Assembly (NCBI GenBank): GCA_019358895.1
Contig: JAHHIG010000004.1
Coordinates: 248,001-312,000 of the forward strand
DNA from: Tildeniella nuda ZEHNDER 1965/U140
GTDB lineage: Bacteria; Cyanobacteriota; Cyanobacteriia; Leptolyngbyales; Leptolyngbyaceae
Direction: 5' to 3'
DNA length: 64,000 bases
Made by a program: the position numbers and the translations under genes. This document shows, piece by piece, positions 18,176 to 26,884 of this stretch; the first letter of the stretch is position 1; every line of letters starts with the position of its first letter. The notes under the pieces are model-generated. The model ran no database searches. It was not told where the DNA came from and was given only the letters and a program-made list of their open reading frames with translations.

Positions 18176-18410
18176 TGAGTAAAGTCTATGAATTATGTAG
18201 TGAAGTTTGCACTTTTATGCAAGCTCCTGGAAAGTATCTGGCATAGACTCGGAATAGATGGGGACAAACGGAGTCGATCGTGTTCGCTCCCCTCTTTAGT
18301 TTGTTTTGGCTCCGTCTCCTCTGTGGAGCCATACCAGGGCTTCTGGGTTGTCATCTAACGTGGGGTGCTACCAAAATTCCAGTAGATGAATGTGAACCAC
18401 CATTGAAACT

Positions 18411-18638
18411 ATGACCACTCAACCATTGTTGTCTTTGATTAGAATCATCACGTCGAAGCGATCGATCGCTACTAAGAATCTACAAGCCTTAGGCAGTGGA
18501 TTGGCTTTCACAGCCGTGATTTTGGCTCAATACAATCCCCCGCCTGATCCACCGCCACGCCGACAGACATCGTTTACAGCAGGGGCATCTCAAGTGGCTG
18601 GTAGAGCGGTTCCAGCAAGCTTCTTGTTTGAGCATTGA
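18411..18638 (+). CDS. Short exported Pro-rich protein, possibly a DUF928 remnant
   Basis: 75 residues. After a basic N-terminus comes a hydrophobic patch (GSGLAFTAVILAQ) and a motif YNPPPDPPPRRQTSFTAGAS. This resembles the mature start of secreted cyanobacterial DUF928 proteins, which often lie near CHASE2 or CHAT genes. The rest of that domain is missing, so it may be truncated. A clear terminator follows about 40 bases downstream, which supports transcription. The assignment is tentative. Confidence 0.4.
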   Translation: MTTQPLLSLIRIITSKRSIATKNLQALGSGLAFTAVILAQYNPPPDPPPRRQTSFTAGASQVAGRAVPASFLFEH

Positions 18639-18677
18639 ATCTTTGAGATGTTTCTCTTTGAGACTTCCCAAAGAAGC

Positions 18678-18709
18678 AGCGCATTGTGACTATCACGATG
18701 CGCTTTTTG
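18678..18709 (+). terminator. Rho-independent terminator
   Basis: AGCGCATTGTGA pairs with TCACGATGCGCT (one G-U pair) around CTA and is followed by a T-run (TTTTTGT). It ends the forward unit that includes the CHASE2 kinase and the short protein. Confidence 0.88.
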
Positions 18710-18754
18710 TATGCGAGCGAATCTGTTCTTGAGTGTGCCGCAAGTCTGAAGATG

Positions 18755-19429
18755 CTAACGCAGACTTTGAAGCACTGTTTGCGATCGCCCAATCTGATCC
18801 TGACTAAAACCCGCTTCGTCTAAATAGTTTAGAAAACCAGCATCGCTGTAGCGAGGATCGACGCTGAGTGCCTCACGGTATACCTGCTGCGCCAAAGCTC
18901 TTTCACCATTACCCCAATGCGCGATCGCCAATGCGACAAAGGGATGTGGATTTGTGGGTTCTAACCTGGCGGCGGTTTTGGCAGTGGCGATCGCAAAGTT
19001 GTATTGCTTGACTCGCTCAAAGGCAAGACTGAGATTATAGGCAGGAATTTCATTCGTGGGCTGCAAGATGGCTGCCCAGGTGTGAGCGGCGATCGCAGCC
19101 GTCAAACGTCCTTCCACAAGATAAACAATCCCTAATGCGTTAAGGGTTTGCACATTGAAAGGATTGAGCTGCAAGGCTTGCAACAGCGTCTCCGCAGCAG
19201 CAGCGTTCTGTTTCGCTTTATGCTGCGTCCAGCCCAGCAAAACTTTCCCAGAAAGATTGGTTGGTTCAATGGCAACGGCTTGCTTCAGAGCGGCGATCGC
19301 CTCTGGGTAACGTTCCTGCTCTCGATAGCTCAAGCCCTGCTGCCGATAGGTTTCCGCCGAAGTTGCTAGTACTGGCGGAATAGACATTAGCCCAGCACCC
19401 AGCCAGATCCCTACCATCAATTTCTTCAT
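18755..19429 (-). CDS. Periplasmic TPR-repeat protein
   Basis: 224 residues. A signal peptide (KLMVGIWLGAGLMSIPPVLA) precedes about five tetratricopeptide repeats, for example YRQQGLSYREQERYPEAIAA and TLNALGIVYLVEGRLTAAIA. The C-terminal segment (FLNYLDEAGFSQDQIGRSQ) is less regular and may be a capping helix. Such proteins scaffold other envelope proteins; no partner is evident next to it. Heptamer repeats lie just upstream of its start. Confidence 0.8.
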   Translation of the reverse strand: MKKLMVGIWLGAGLMSIPPVLATSAETYRQQGLSYREQERYPEAIAALKQAVAIEPTNLSGKVLLGWTQHKAKQNAAAAETLLQALQLNPFNVQTLNALGIVYLVEGRLTAAIAAHTWAAILQPTNEIPAYNLSLAFERVKQYNFAIATAKTAARLEPTNPHPFVALAIAHWGNGERALAQQVYREALSVDPRYSDAGFLNYLDEAGFSQDQIGRSQTVLQSLR

Positions 19430-19440
19430 CGCTCATCCCT

Positions 19441-19485
19441 CAGCTTTTAGCGGTCAGCGGTCAGCTATCAGCGGTCAGCCATCGA
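19441..19485. repeat. Heptanucleotide repeats (TCAGCGG type)
   Basis: Five to six heptamers such as AGCGGTC and AGCTATC lie just upstream of the TPR gene. Confidence 0.75.
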
Positions 19486-19570
19486 AATAAACTCAAAACT
19501 CAAAACTTTTAGCCTTCATCCTTTAAGCTTCATCCTTAGCTAGTGCAACGTAACGCACCAACTTTACCGC

Positions 19571-19641
19571 CCTCACCCCCAGCCCCTCACCCTAGCCCTC
19601 TCCCAGCGGGAGAGGGCTAGGGTGAGGGGCTGGGGGTGAGG
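19571..19641. repeat. Perfect 34-bp palindrome with 3-base loop
   Basis: CCTCACCCCCAGCCCC... (19571-19604) is exactly complementary to 19608-19641 (ending GGGGGTGAGG), with AGC between. It is very GC-rich and built from CCCTCACC-type subrepeats. It is a REP-like stem that would be extremely stable in RNA. It sits downstream of the NTF2-fold gene, inside what may be a disrupted cassette end. Confidence 0.95.
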
Positions 19642-19668
19642 CAAGTATATAAATGCCCTAACTAGGCG

Positions 19669-20061
19669 TTAAGCCTCTTTATGTAGCAGTAGCTCATGCC
19701 CATAAGAGTTGTCAATTGTGCAACGCCACTCACCACTGGGGTCTTTCTTGAAAACATACGTAGCGTTCCGCTCGATCGCAGGTGTATTAGACGCAGAAAC
19801 GACTGTTTTAGCGACAACTAACGCTGTATCACCAGCTTCCAAGACTTTCATGCCAGCCTGACGGACGTTCAGGGTGTGATTGAAGTGTGCCGCGATCGCC
19901 TCCATTGCTTTTCTAATCTGAACCTTTCCTGAAGCATTCGTGCCAGGTTTAACGACAAGAACGGCATCATCCGCATAAATCTCCATTAACGTATCGAAAT
20001 CTTCGTGGATGATCGCGGTATCGGCTTTTTCGATTAGTCGCTCTATTGGATGTTGTATCAT
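19669..20061 (-). CDS. NTF2-fold (SnoaL/DUF4440-like) protein
   Basis: 130 residues from MIQHPIERLI. The NTF2-like cone fold is suggested by LIEKADTAIIHEDFDTLMEIYADDAVLV, then GKVQIRKAMEAIA and the terminal strands TYVFKKDPSGEWRCTIDNSYG. Functions range from hydrolases to ligand binding and cannot be specified. AGAGGA lies twelve bases before the ATG. The gene follows an attC-like site, and its stop codon is part of GCTTAAC, which fits an integron inverse-core box. NTF2-fold proteins are common integron cassette cargo, so gene transfer is plausible. Confidence 0.75.
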   Translation of the reverse strand: MIQHPIERLIEKADTAIIHEDFDTLMEIYADDAVLVVKPGTNASGKVQIRKAMEAIAAHFNHTLNVRQAGMKVLEAGDTALVVAKTVVSASNTPAIERNATYVFKKDPSGEWRCTIDNSYGHELLLHKEA

Positions 20062-20083
20062 TTTAAGCTGCAATCCTCTGACT

Positions 20084-20168
20084 CATAACGTTCCCATTCG
20101 CCCGCCGCTGGCATGGTTGAGTTCCCCCGATCGCCCCGCTTCGGTCGGGTGCAATGGGGTTGTTAGGC
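20084..20168 (-). mobile_element. attC-like recombination site
   Basis: On the reverse strand the site opens with GCCTAAC (fits RYYYAAC), which contains the stop codon of the methylase gene. Then comes CCCCATT, a variable centre of about 50 bases, AATGGGA, and a closing CGTTATG. CCCATT and AATGGG pair exactly and AAC pairs with GTT, which is the R''-L''...L'-R' order of integron attC sites. The length, 85 bases, is usual. The last box departs from GTTRRRY. Confidence 0.5.
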
Positions 20169-20789
20169 ATCACTTTTCTCGCCCCGCTTATTTCGCCATC
20201 TATATTTTTTCTGATATTCACGACGTTGCTTCGTAATTTCGTACAAAACTATTCCTGATGTCGTGCCTAAATTCAGGCTTTCGATCATGCCAAACATAGG
20301 GATGCTTACACACATTTCACTTCGCTTTACTGCTTCGTCACTGATGCCTCTAGCTTCATTGCCGAACCATACCGCTAACTTTGTATAGATGGTGTAATCC
20401 GCCTCATCCAGGACTTCATTCTTCATTTCCTTTACATGTGGAGATGTAACGATGGACACAAAGCGGTTTTTTTCTAAGTGTGCCAAGCAAGCCTCAGTGC
20501 TATCGAAGCGCTTGACGAAACTCCACTTGATTGCCGACACGGAGGTCTTAGATAGTGATCTTCTTTCCCTCATGTCCTGCCAGTCATCCGGTAACGCACC
20601 TTTGGGGTCTACTACGTAAGCCTTTTCTACGCCCAATGCGTTTACGTTCCTTATGACTGTCCCAATGTTTCTTATGTCATGGGGATCTTCTAGGACTGCA
20701 ATTAGGTTCTTGCATAGATACGGTTTGATTTCGTCTGCACGCTCCCGCACCTTGCTTCTGCGTTTCGGTTTGTCTAGTTCTTCTGTCAT
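20163..20789 (-). CDS. SpoU (TrmH) family RNA 2'-O-methyltransferase
   Basis: 208 residues. The SPOUT motifs are in order: LEDPHDIRNIGTVIRNVNALG (motif 1), AVWFGNEARGISDE (motif 2) and SIPMFGMIESLNLGTTSGIV (motif 3), which build the trefoil-knot AdoMet site. It methylates a ribose in tRNA or rRNA; the target is unknown. The basic C-terminal tail is long. AGGGAGG precedes the ATG. The gene carries no HIP1 octamer and is less GC-rich than its neighbours. It is bounded by mirror-image cores (TGTTAGGCATCA), so it looks like a captured integron cassette. Confidence 0.85.
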   Translation of the reverse strand: MTEELDKPKRRSKVRERADEIKPYLCKNLIAVLEDPHDIRNIGTVIRNVNALGVEKAYVVDPKGALPDDWQDMRERRSLSKTSVSAIKWSFVKRFDSTEACLAHLEKNRFVSIVTSPHVKEMKNEVLDEADYTIYTKLAVWFGNEARGISDEAVKRSEMCVSIPMFGMIESLNLGTTSGIVLYEITKQRREYQKKYRWRNKRGEKSDA

Positions 20790-20799
20790 ATTCCTCCCT

Positions 20800-20812
20800 G
20801 ATGCCTAACAAC
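20800..20812 (-). other. Cassette-type core site before the methylase gene
   Basis: The reverse strand reads TTGTTAGGCATCA just upstream of the methylase ribosome site. GTTAGGC fits the integron crossover box GTTRRRY, and GTTAGGCATCA is a common cassette start. The same 13 bases occur in mirror orientation at 20159-20171, on the far side of the gene. Confidence 0.5.
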
Positions 20813-20844
20813 TGTTTAAGCTCAAAAGTTAAAATGCAAAACTT

Positions 20845-21885
<1,041 letters not shown>

Positions 21886-21957
21886 AGAGCGTTGTAACCC
21901 TTAGACATCGAAATCCAGTCTAGCGCTTACAGTGTCTTGTCTAAAGCCCAAAGCAGA

Positions 21958-22356
21958 CTATCTTGCCTCTGTTCCCTGGTTAGCATCGCCTTCGATACCA
22001 GTGCTGCCGCCGGGTGCATCGGCTGTGGGTGCAGTCGTTGCGCCACCAGCAACCTCTTCAGCGCCACCCGTTTTGCGAAGGGCGGGATCGATCGGCGTTT
22101 GCTTACCACCCGATGCCGCTTTTCCAGACTTAGGCGGTGCGCCCGCTGCGCCTGCTTTCTTAACAGGAGGTGCCACTTCAACCACTTCGCTTGCGGCAAA
22201 GTTGTTGGTGTTTACGCCCGCATAGTTGACTTTATCAAACCGCACAATGACTGAGTATTTGATGCCGCTTTGATCGATCGACGCAACCGTTCCATAATCT
22301 TGGAACCAGTAAGACTCTTTACGAAGAATTTTGACTTTAGAACCGCGCTGAACCAT
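21958..22356 (-). CDS. psaE: Photosystem I subunit IV with a long C-terminal tail
   Basis: 132 residues. The first 65 or so are standard PsaE ([49 protein letters not shown]), the SH3-like stromal subunit that helps dock ferredoxin and supports cyclic flow. Homologues normally stop soon after this. Here about 65 further residues follow, rich in Ala, Gly, Pro and Lys ([19 protein letters not shown]), with no repeat DNA signature. The tail has HIP1 and codon use like its neighbours, so it is probably native. It is a single gene. Confidence 0.95.
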   Translation of the reverse strand: MVQRGSKVKILRKESYWFQDYGTVASIDQSGIKYSVIVRFDKVNYAGVNTNNFAASEVVEVAPPVKKAGAAGAPPKSGKAASGGKQTPIDPALRKTGGAEEVAGGATTAPTADAPGGSTGIEGDANQGTEAR

Positions 22357-22474
22357 GAGTGTTTTTCCTCTTGATTGTTAAGCTTCAACTCATACAGCTT
22401 TATTGCCATTAACTTTACTACGAACCGAAGACCATTCAGCGTTGGTGTCAGTGGTTGAAACAATCCGAAATATT

Positions 22475-22640
22475 TCGAGTAGCGGTCAGCCGTCAGCGGT
22501 TAGCGGTCAGCCGTCAGCCGTCAGAAGCGGTGAGACTAGCATTGTTGCATTCCCATGTCGCCCGATCGCTGCATCACCCTCCGCCACCTACTCCCTACTC
22601 CCTACTCCCTACTCCCCACTCCCTACTCCCCACTCCTCAC
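22475..22640. repeat. Inverted second copy of the mutM composite element
   Basis: TCAGCGG/TCAGCCG heptamers, then the same core (GGTGAGACTAGCATTGTTGC onward), then CTACTCCCTACTCCC octamers. It lies upstream of psaE in the opposite orientation to the copy in mutM. Confidence 0.85.
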
Positions 22641-22772
22641 CCCATCTCCATAACTCCGCCCTCTCCATTGGGTTGGCGTTTGGCTCGAAGAGAGGAAAAT
22701 TCGTAGGACGGCGATCGGGTCTGCCAGGGGAGACAGCCAGAAAAGCCATGCAGGTCTTGCCTGAGACCGATC

Positions 22773-23816
22773 TCACGAAGGAGCAATCGCAAAGGTCAGT
22801 CCTACACGAATCATCACCAGCAGCAGGTTGAGACTGAATGCAGCTAGCGTTACGGGTACAGCCTTACCGCTAATGACTTCGCTTAGCAGCATTAGAACGA
22901 TCGGGATGGGGAAACCCTGTACTGCCAGCAATAGCAGCCAGTCGCCCCAAACTTGACTGGGGGAAGCGGCATCTTTGAGGTCGAGCGATCGCCCCCATTC
23001 GCGCCAGGTTTCGGCAGCACCTTCATACATCCGCACTTTCAGCAGGTTGGCACCGTCCAGAAAGACAACCCTGGCACCCTGAGCGGCGATCGCCCGTGCC
23101 AACGTGACATCATCACAAAAGGAGCGGCGGGCAACGGTGTAACCATTTACCTGGGCTAGTTGCGATCGACGACAAAAAAAGCATTGCCCATTTGCCATCA
23201 CACGCTCTGGTCGATTGCCCGTTTCGCCTGCTGCACCAAACCGATAGACCAGCGTCAGCAGCAGAGCAGGGTGGAGCAGTAATTCACCTGGATACTTGAG
23301 GAGAAACTGTGGTGCCAGCGAAATGAGGTCATAGCCTTCACGCAGGGCGGTGTCCAGCAAACTAGCGACTAATCCGGGCTGTGGCTGCGTATCGGCATCA
23401 ATCCCCAGCACCCAATGACTCTCAGCGGCACTCGACAAAAAACCATGATGAAGCGCCCACGGACGACCGACCCAATCGATCGGCAGGGGATCGTCATTCA
23501 GGAGACGAACGCGCGGATCGTTTGCCTGCGCTGCTTTGACCAACTCTGGGGTGCTATCAGTCGAGTGGCTGTCTACAACGAGAATTTCACGCACTTCATA
23601 GCTTTGACGACTCAGCCCAGTGAGACACGGCGTAAGGCGCTCTGCCTCGTTTAACGTCGGCACCACAATACTGACCGTGCCAAGCTGCTCTGGTATGGAA
23701 GCTTTCGGCAGCAAAGGTGGATAGCGACCGGGAGCGCGCAGCAACCGGGAAAGTAAAATTGCTGTCGCAGGTAGCTGAGCGAGAAGCAGCCCTAGCAGCA
23801 ATACGTCTCTGATCAC
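22773..23816 (-). CDS. cruG: Myxol 2'-O-glycosyltransferase CruG-type
   Basis: 347 residues. A family 2 glycosyltransferase: VSIVVPTLNEAERL at the start, the DxD-type metal site in GIDADTQP, and RSFCDDVTLARAIAAQG. There is an N-terminal helix and hydrophobic C-terminal segments (VQGFPIPIVLMLL and beyond), so it is membrane-bound. It directly follows cruF with a 4-base ATGA overlap. That pairing is the known cyanobacterial route that hydroxylates and glycosylates carotenoids to myxoxanthophyll. The assignment rests mostly on this context. Confidence 0.85.
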   Translation of the reverse strand: MIRDVLLLGLLLAQLPATAILLSRLLRAPGRYPPLLPKASIPEQLGTVSIVVPTLNEAERLTPCLTGLSRQSYEVREILVVDSHSTDSTPELVKAAQANDPRVRLLNDDPLPIDWVGRPWALHHGFLSSAAESHWVLGIDADTQPQPGLVASLLDTALREGYDLISLAPQFLLKYPGELLLHPALLLTLVYRFGAAGETGNRPERVMANGQCFFCRRSQLAQVNGYTVARRSFCDDVTLARAIAAQGARVVFLDGANLLKVRMYEGAAETWREWGRSLDLKDAASPSQVWGDWLLLLAVQGFPIPIVLMLLSEVISGKAVPVTLAAFSLNLLLVMIRVGLTFAIAPS

Positions 23817-24799
23817 GAGGATGACTTGGATACAGCCGCGACAGGCACAGTAGAAACGTCACTTTGCGGAGCAACTGCTTTGTCTGCTGGTTTACCTGGT
23901 TCACTTTCGCGTAGAGTTGACTCTGCTGCGATCGCCTCAAACTCATTTGCAACGGCAGGTTCGGCAAGCCACCACAGACCGATCGCAGGCAGGACACCGA
24001 GCAAGGCACCGATTGCAGTGGGAATCCAAAACCGCATATCCAACTGGTTTAGCGTAATGACGGCTCCAAACGCAAAATTGACCAAATAAATAATGAGCGG
24101 CACCGTGAGTTGCGCGCGCGTAAGGGCGATCGTCGTGTTTCGCCAGCAAAGCGCCGCTACTGACATAAACAGAGCGCCAGTGCCCAACCAACCCGTCAAA
24201 TTGCGATACGGCATCCCAAAAAATTGACCTGGGTCACGAAATTCCCAGAAGGGGTAGGCAGTCTGACTCATGGCAGGGTCTAACACAAAGTCCCAGGCGG
24301 TCAGTAGCAGAGAACCGATCGCAATTGCACCCACTTGCTTGACCCAGCCTTTGAGCCCGATCGCCTCCAGCCCGACCCACGCCAAAAGGTAAGTCGATAA
24401 CCCCACGTAGAACCAGGAAAGGGGAATCGTAAACGGCACTAATCCAGCAATCTTGTAGCCCAAGCCGTTCAAATAGCCGTAATGCCCAAAAGGAAAACCC
24501 GTACTGGTACCCAGCAGCTCGCTGCCTAGAGATAACCCGATCGCAGGCAGCATGAACAGTAACCAGGTGCGCCAGCCTAGCGTACGGTAGGCGTAAAGCG
24601 AAACTGTCACTGCCCCTAGAAGAATGTAGACTACCCCACCACCTGCCATGCTCCACCCAAAAAGGGCTTGACCAAATGCAGGCAACGCGGCGATAAATTC
24701 AGGATTTGGCAAGACTAGCAGCAACCCTGCCAGCCCAAAAATCAACGACACGACATGACCCGTCAAACAAAAACGCTCGATTGCAACCAGTTGTCTCAT
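23813..24799 (-). CDS. cruF: Carotenoid 1',2'-hydratase CruF-type membrane protein
   Basis: 328 residues from MRQLVAIERF, with AGGAG about six bases before the ATG. Seven or eight hydrophobic helices, with the conserved core GTSTGFPFGHYGYLNGLGYK and AWDFVLDPAMSQTAYPFWEF characteristic of the CruF/DUF422 family. It hydrates the psi end of gamma-carotene on the way to myxol. The C-terminal tail (about 45 residues, Ala/Glu/Ser-rich) is a variable extension. It is co-transcribed with cruG. Confidence 0.88.
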   Translation of the reverse strand: MRQLVAIERFCLTGHVVSLIFGLAGLLLVLPNPEFIAALPAFGQALFGWSMAGGGVVYILLGAVTVSLYAYRTLGWRTWLLFMLPAIGLSLGSELLGTSTGFPFGHYGYLNGLGYKIAGLVPFTIPLSWFYVGLSTYLLAWVGLEAIGLKGWVKQVGAIAIGSLLLTAWDFVLDPAMSQTAYPFWEFRDPGQFFGMPYRNLTGWLGTGALFMSVAALCWRNTTIALTRAQLTVPLIIYLVNFAFGAVITLNQLDMRFWIPTAIGALLGVLPAIGLWWLAEPAVANEFEAIAAESTLRESEPGKPADKAVAPQSDVSTVPVAAVSKSSS

Positions 24800-25119
24800 G
24801 GAGACTCCTAAAAACACAGGGCACCGAAAAACCGCTAGCTATAAGTTTACAAATGTTTATGAAAATAGTGCAGGTTGCGATCGATTTTTAGATGAAATCA
24901 GCAAAGAAAAAAGTGGAAAGGAGGCACATCGGCGAGCAACGAGACGCAAAACAGTCATCACCAACATGCCCACCCTTATAATCCAACAAATTTGCAAAAA
25001 CCGTTGGTTAAGGGTCGGAGAAAACAGATAGTCGTTTTGCCGTCGGTCATCCACAAGGCACGTTGGTTAGATATGATATCCTAAACTGGAAGTACTTGAG
25101 CAAGAGCTAGTTGCTTTCG

Positions 25120-25193
25120 CGGGATGTGGCGCAGCTTGGTAGCGCACTTCGTTCGGGACGAAGGGGCCGTGGGTTCGAATCCCGCCATCCCGA
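25120..25193 (+). tRNA. tRNA-Pro (anticodon CGG)
   Basis: A complete cloverleaf can be drawn. The acceptor CGGGATG pairs with CATCCCG, with A as discriminator. The D arm is GCGCAGCTTGGTAGCGC. The anticodon stem CTTCG/CGAAG encloses loop TTCGGGA, so the anticodon is CGG. The T arm is GTGGGTTCGAATCCCGC. The 3' CCA is not encoded. A toxin-antitoxin island begins immediately after its 3' end. Confidence 0.96.
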
Positions 25194-25200
25194 TTTAATC

Positions 25201-25275
25201 TTGTGCAAAGTGCTGCACTTTGTCGAGTAAGGGTGGTTCTGAGTTCCACCAAAGACTGTTGACCAATATCTACCG
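25201..25275 (-). pseudogene. Fragment of a MazE-type antitoxin 5' end
   Basis: The reverse strand reads WWNSEPPLLDKVQHFAQ, close to the start of the intact antitoxin at 31345-31653 (FEWNSEAPLLDKVRHLAQ). The sequence upstream of both is also shared. Only the first 20 or so codons survive. Confidence 0.65.
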
Positions 25276-25307
25276 TGTCTAAGCCAGTGTCCTCATTTTA
25301 AGCTGAA

Positions 25308-25500
25308 GCAGGACGATCGCCCCTGCCTCACCGACCCACACGATCGCGCCCTCAAAGCGCAACGAGAAACCGGGTTTCTGAATGCAACCTAGCGGCTCAC
25401 GACTACTTCTGTGGAGAAACCCGGTTTCTGGCTTTTAAAACCTCATCGCTCACCTCGCTCACCCCTTTCAAGCTGGGGTCAAAGGCGATCGCGTCGTTCA
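25308..25500 (-). repeat. TPR-tail repeat, copy 1
   Basis: Reverse strand: AIAFDPSLK ... [14 protein letters not shown] and stop, matching the end of the gene at 31792, followed by two near-palindromes AGAAACC(C/G)GGTTTCT (25365-25379, 25415-25429) and the downstream GCGCGATCG stretch. Confidence 0.85.
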
Positions 25501-25563
25501 ACCAATAACCTGAAACTTTGAAGCTACAATGAGAGCCTAGTAAGAAGAGCGGAAGTCTTTTCG

Positions 25564-25863
25564 ATGCACGTCATCAGCTATAAACGCTTGCGTGAATTTG
25601 ACAAAAAGCATGCTGATTGTCGTGAGGTTTTGGATGATTGGTTTAAGGTTGCGATTAAGGCAAATTGGTCTAATTTGATCGAGGTTCAGTCAGTGTTCCC
25701 GCAGGCTGAAGCGGTTGGAAACTTTACGGTCTTCAACATTAAAGGCAATCGGTATCGTTTAATTGTGAGCATTGATTATGAAGGGCAATTGATTTATATC
25801 AAGTACGTCCTAACTCATGCGGAGTATGACAAGGAGCAGTGGAAGCATGACCCTTACTTTTAA
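25564..25863 (+). CDS. higB: HigB-type mRNA interferase toxin
   Basis: 99 residues, usual length. The family pattern is MHVISYKRLREF at the start, ANWSNLIEV, VGNFTVFNIKGNRYRLIV in the middle and YIKYVLTHAEYDKEQWK at the end; the last part carries the conserved THxEYD motif. The toxin cleaves mRNA on the ribosome. It precedes its antitoxin gene with an overlap of about 17 bases, the toxin-first order of HigBA loci. It is the only forward-strand module in the array. Confidence 0.9.
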   Translation: MHVISYKRLREFDKKHADCREVLDDWFKVAIKANWSNLIEVQSVFPQAEAVGNFTVFNIKGNRYRLIVSIDYEGQLIYIKYVLTHAEYDKEQWKHDPYF

Positions 25864-26248
25864 CCCAAATAGATACGGTGAGCTTCTGTCTCAATATCAG
25901 CCTAAACTAATTCGCACTGAAGCAGAAAATGAAACGGCGCTGGCGATCGTAGAAGCGTTAGTGCATCGTCCAGACCGTAGCCCCGAAGAAAACGAGCTAT
26001 TTGCGTTGCTCATCACGCTGATTGAAAAGTTTGAGCAGGAACATTATTTGCCGGGTGCAGACTCAACGCCTCGTTCACGACTGCTGTTTTTGATGGAGCA
26101 ACGTCAGCTTGAGCAGGCAGATTTAAGCGGTTTACTGGGTTCTGAAGAGGCGATCGCAGCTATCTTAACTGGCGATCGTGAAATGAGTACCTTTCAAGCA
26201 AAAGCTCTCGGCGCATTCTTTCACGTTGACCCTGGGTTGTTTATTTAA
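25847..26248 (+). CDS. higA: HigA-type antitoxin
   Basis: 133 residues from MTLTFNPNRY. A helical N-terminal region (ENETALAIVEALVHRPDRSPEENELFALLITLIEKFE) is followed by a Cro/C1-like helix-turn-helix (RLLFLMEQRQLEQADLSGLLGSEEAIAAILTGDREMS). This is the COG5499-type partner of HigB. It would neutralise the toxin and repress the operon. The start inside the toxin gene implies translational coupling. A partial TPR-tail repeat follows the stop. Confidence 0.88.
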   Translation: MTLTFNPNRYGELLSQYQPKLIRTEAENETALAIVEALVHRPDRSPEENELFALLITLIEKFEQEHYLPGADSTPRSRLLFLMEQRQLEQADLSGLLGSEEAIAAILTGDREMSTFQAKALGAFFHVDPGLFI

Positions 26249-26325
26249 GCACGATCGCCTCTCCCTCACTGACCCACCGATCGCGCACTCAACGCAGCAC
26301 TACCGCTTGATGTGCTTGAGCACCT
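26249..26325 (-). repeat. TPR-tail repeat, copy 2 (partial)
   Basis: Contains the GATCGCGCACTCAA segment and the VLKHIKR-stop sequence that also serves as the end of the YgiT-type gene. The upstream DPxLKxAIEARD part is missing. Confidence 0.7.
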
Positions 26326-26548
26326 GATTACAAGCTGACAACTTCAACCTCAAGTCGTTCTTCACTGCGTGGTCTGTTTTGAGCAAGCGATCGATCGCAT
26401 CCAGAGTTGTGGCGTGAAAGTAGCGTTCACCGCATTCTAAACAAACTTCGGCATCAACATTTTCAACAATGTAGAGTTTACCTTCAAGCCAATGCTGTCG
26501 CCTGACTTTTTTGGGAACGGTTTGTCCATCACAAAATTCACAAATCAT
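26300..26548 (-). CDS. YgiT-type zinc-finger antitoxin-like protein
   Basis: 82 residues. Two CxxC pairs (CEFC near the start, CLEC at about residue 36) form the zinc site of YgiT/MqsA-type proteins, and the helical part DAIDRLLKTDHAVKNDL follows. The usual C-terminus is replaced by NQVLKHIKR, which matches the VLKQIKR end of the TPR-tail repeat, so the gene seems to have acquired its last residues by recombination into the repeat. It overlaps the DUF4258 gene by four bases (ATGA) and is its probable antitoxin. Confidence 0.75.
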   Translation of the reverse strand: MICEFCDGQTVPKKVRRQHWLEGKLYIVENVDAEVCLECGERYFHATTLDAIDRLLKTDHAVKNDLRLKLSACNQVLKHIKR

Positions 26549-26829
26549 TTGTCCTCCGTCAGGGCGTAGACCGTGATGATGATTAAGCTGCCTTCGTCAC
26601 GAAAGCGACAAATCACGTGAATCAATCTGCCATCCATTGTAGATCCCTCGATTCGGTAGCGGGTGCAACGCTGATCGTGGGTCATGGTTTTCTCAATACG
26701 ATCGCAAAGTATAGCGTGTTCAACGTCCTGGCGTTCCAGGTAGTCATCAACCATCTCGTCTTCAGCGTGGGAGGACAGGTAATAATCCCGATCGTGGATT
26801 TTTTGCCGGATCTGGTTAATGGTTGCCAT
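26545..26829 (-). CDS. DUF4258 family putative toxin
   Basis: 94 residues from MATINQIRQK. The pattern YYLSSHAEDEMVDDYLERQDVEHAI, then GRLIHVICRFRDEGSLIIITVYAL, fits DUF4258. This family is often paired with a YgiT-type zinc-finger gene, as here. It probably has a RelE/BrnT-like fold, and toxin activity is inferred from context. The upstream frame to 26910 would add 27 residues; no strong ribosome site decides the start. Confidence 0.75.
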   Translation of the reverse strand: MATINQIRQKIHDRDYYLSSHAEDEMVDDYLERQDVEHAILCDRIEKTMTHDQRCTRYRIEGSTMDGRLIHVICRFRDEGSLIIITVYALTEDK

Positions 26830-26884
26830 GCAAGCAGGGTATGAGCGGTAAGGCTCTAGAGGCATCATGGTGAATTTTGCAATC

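Noticed and set aside
21932-22254. Forward frames of 97 and 105 codons
   Set aside because: Antisense to psaE; their Ala/Ser/Pro-rich composition mirrors the psaE tail.
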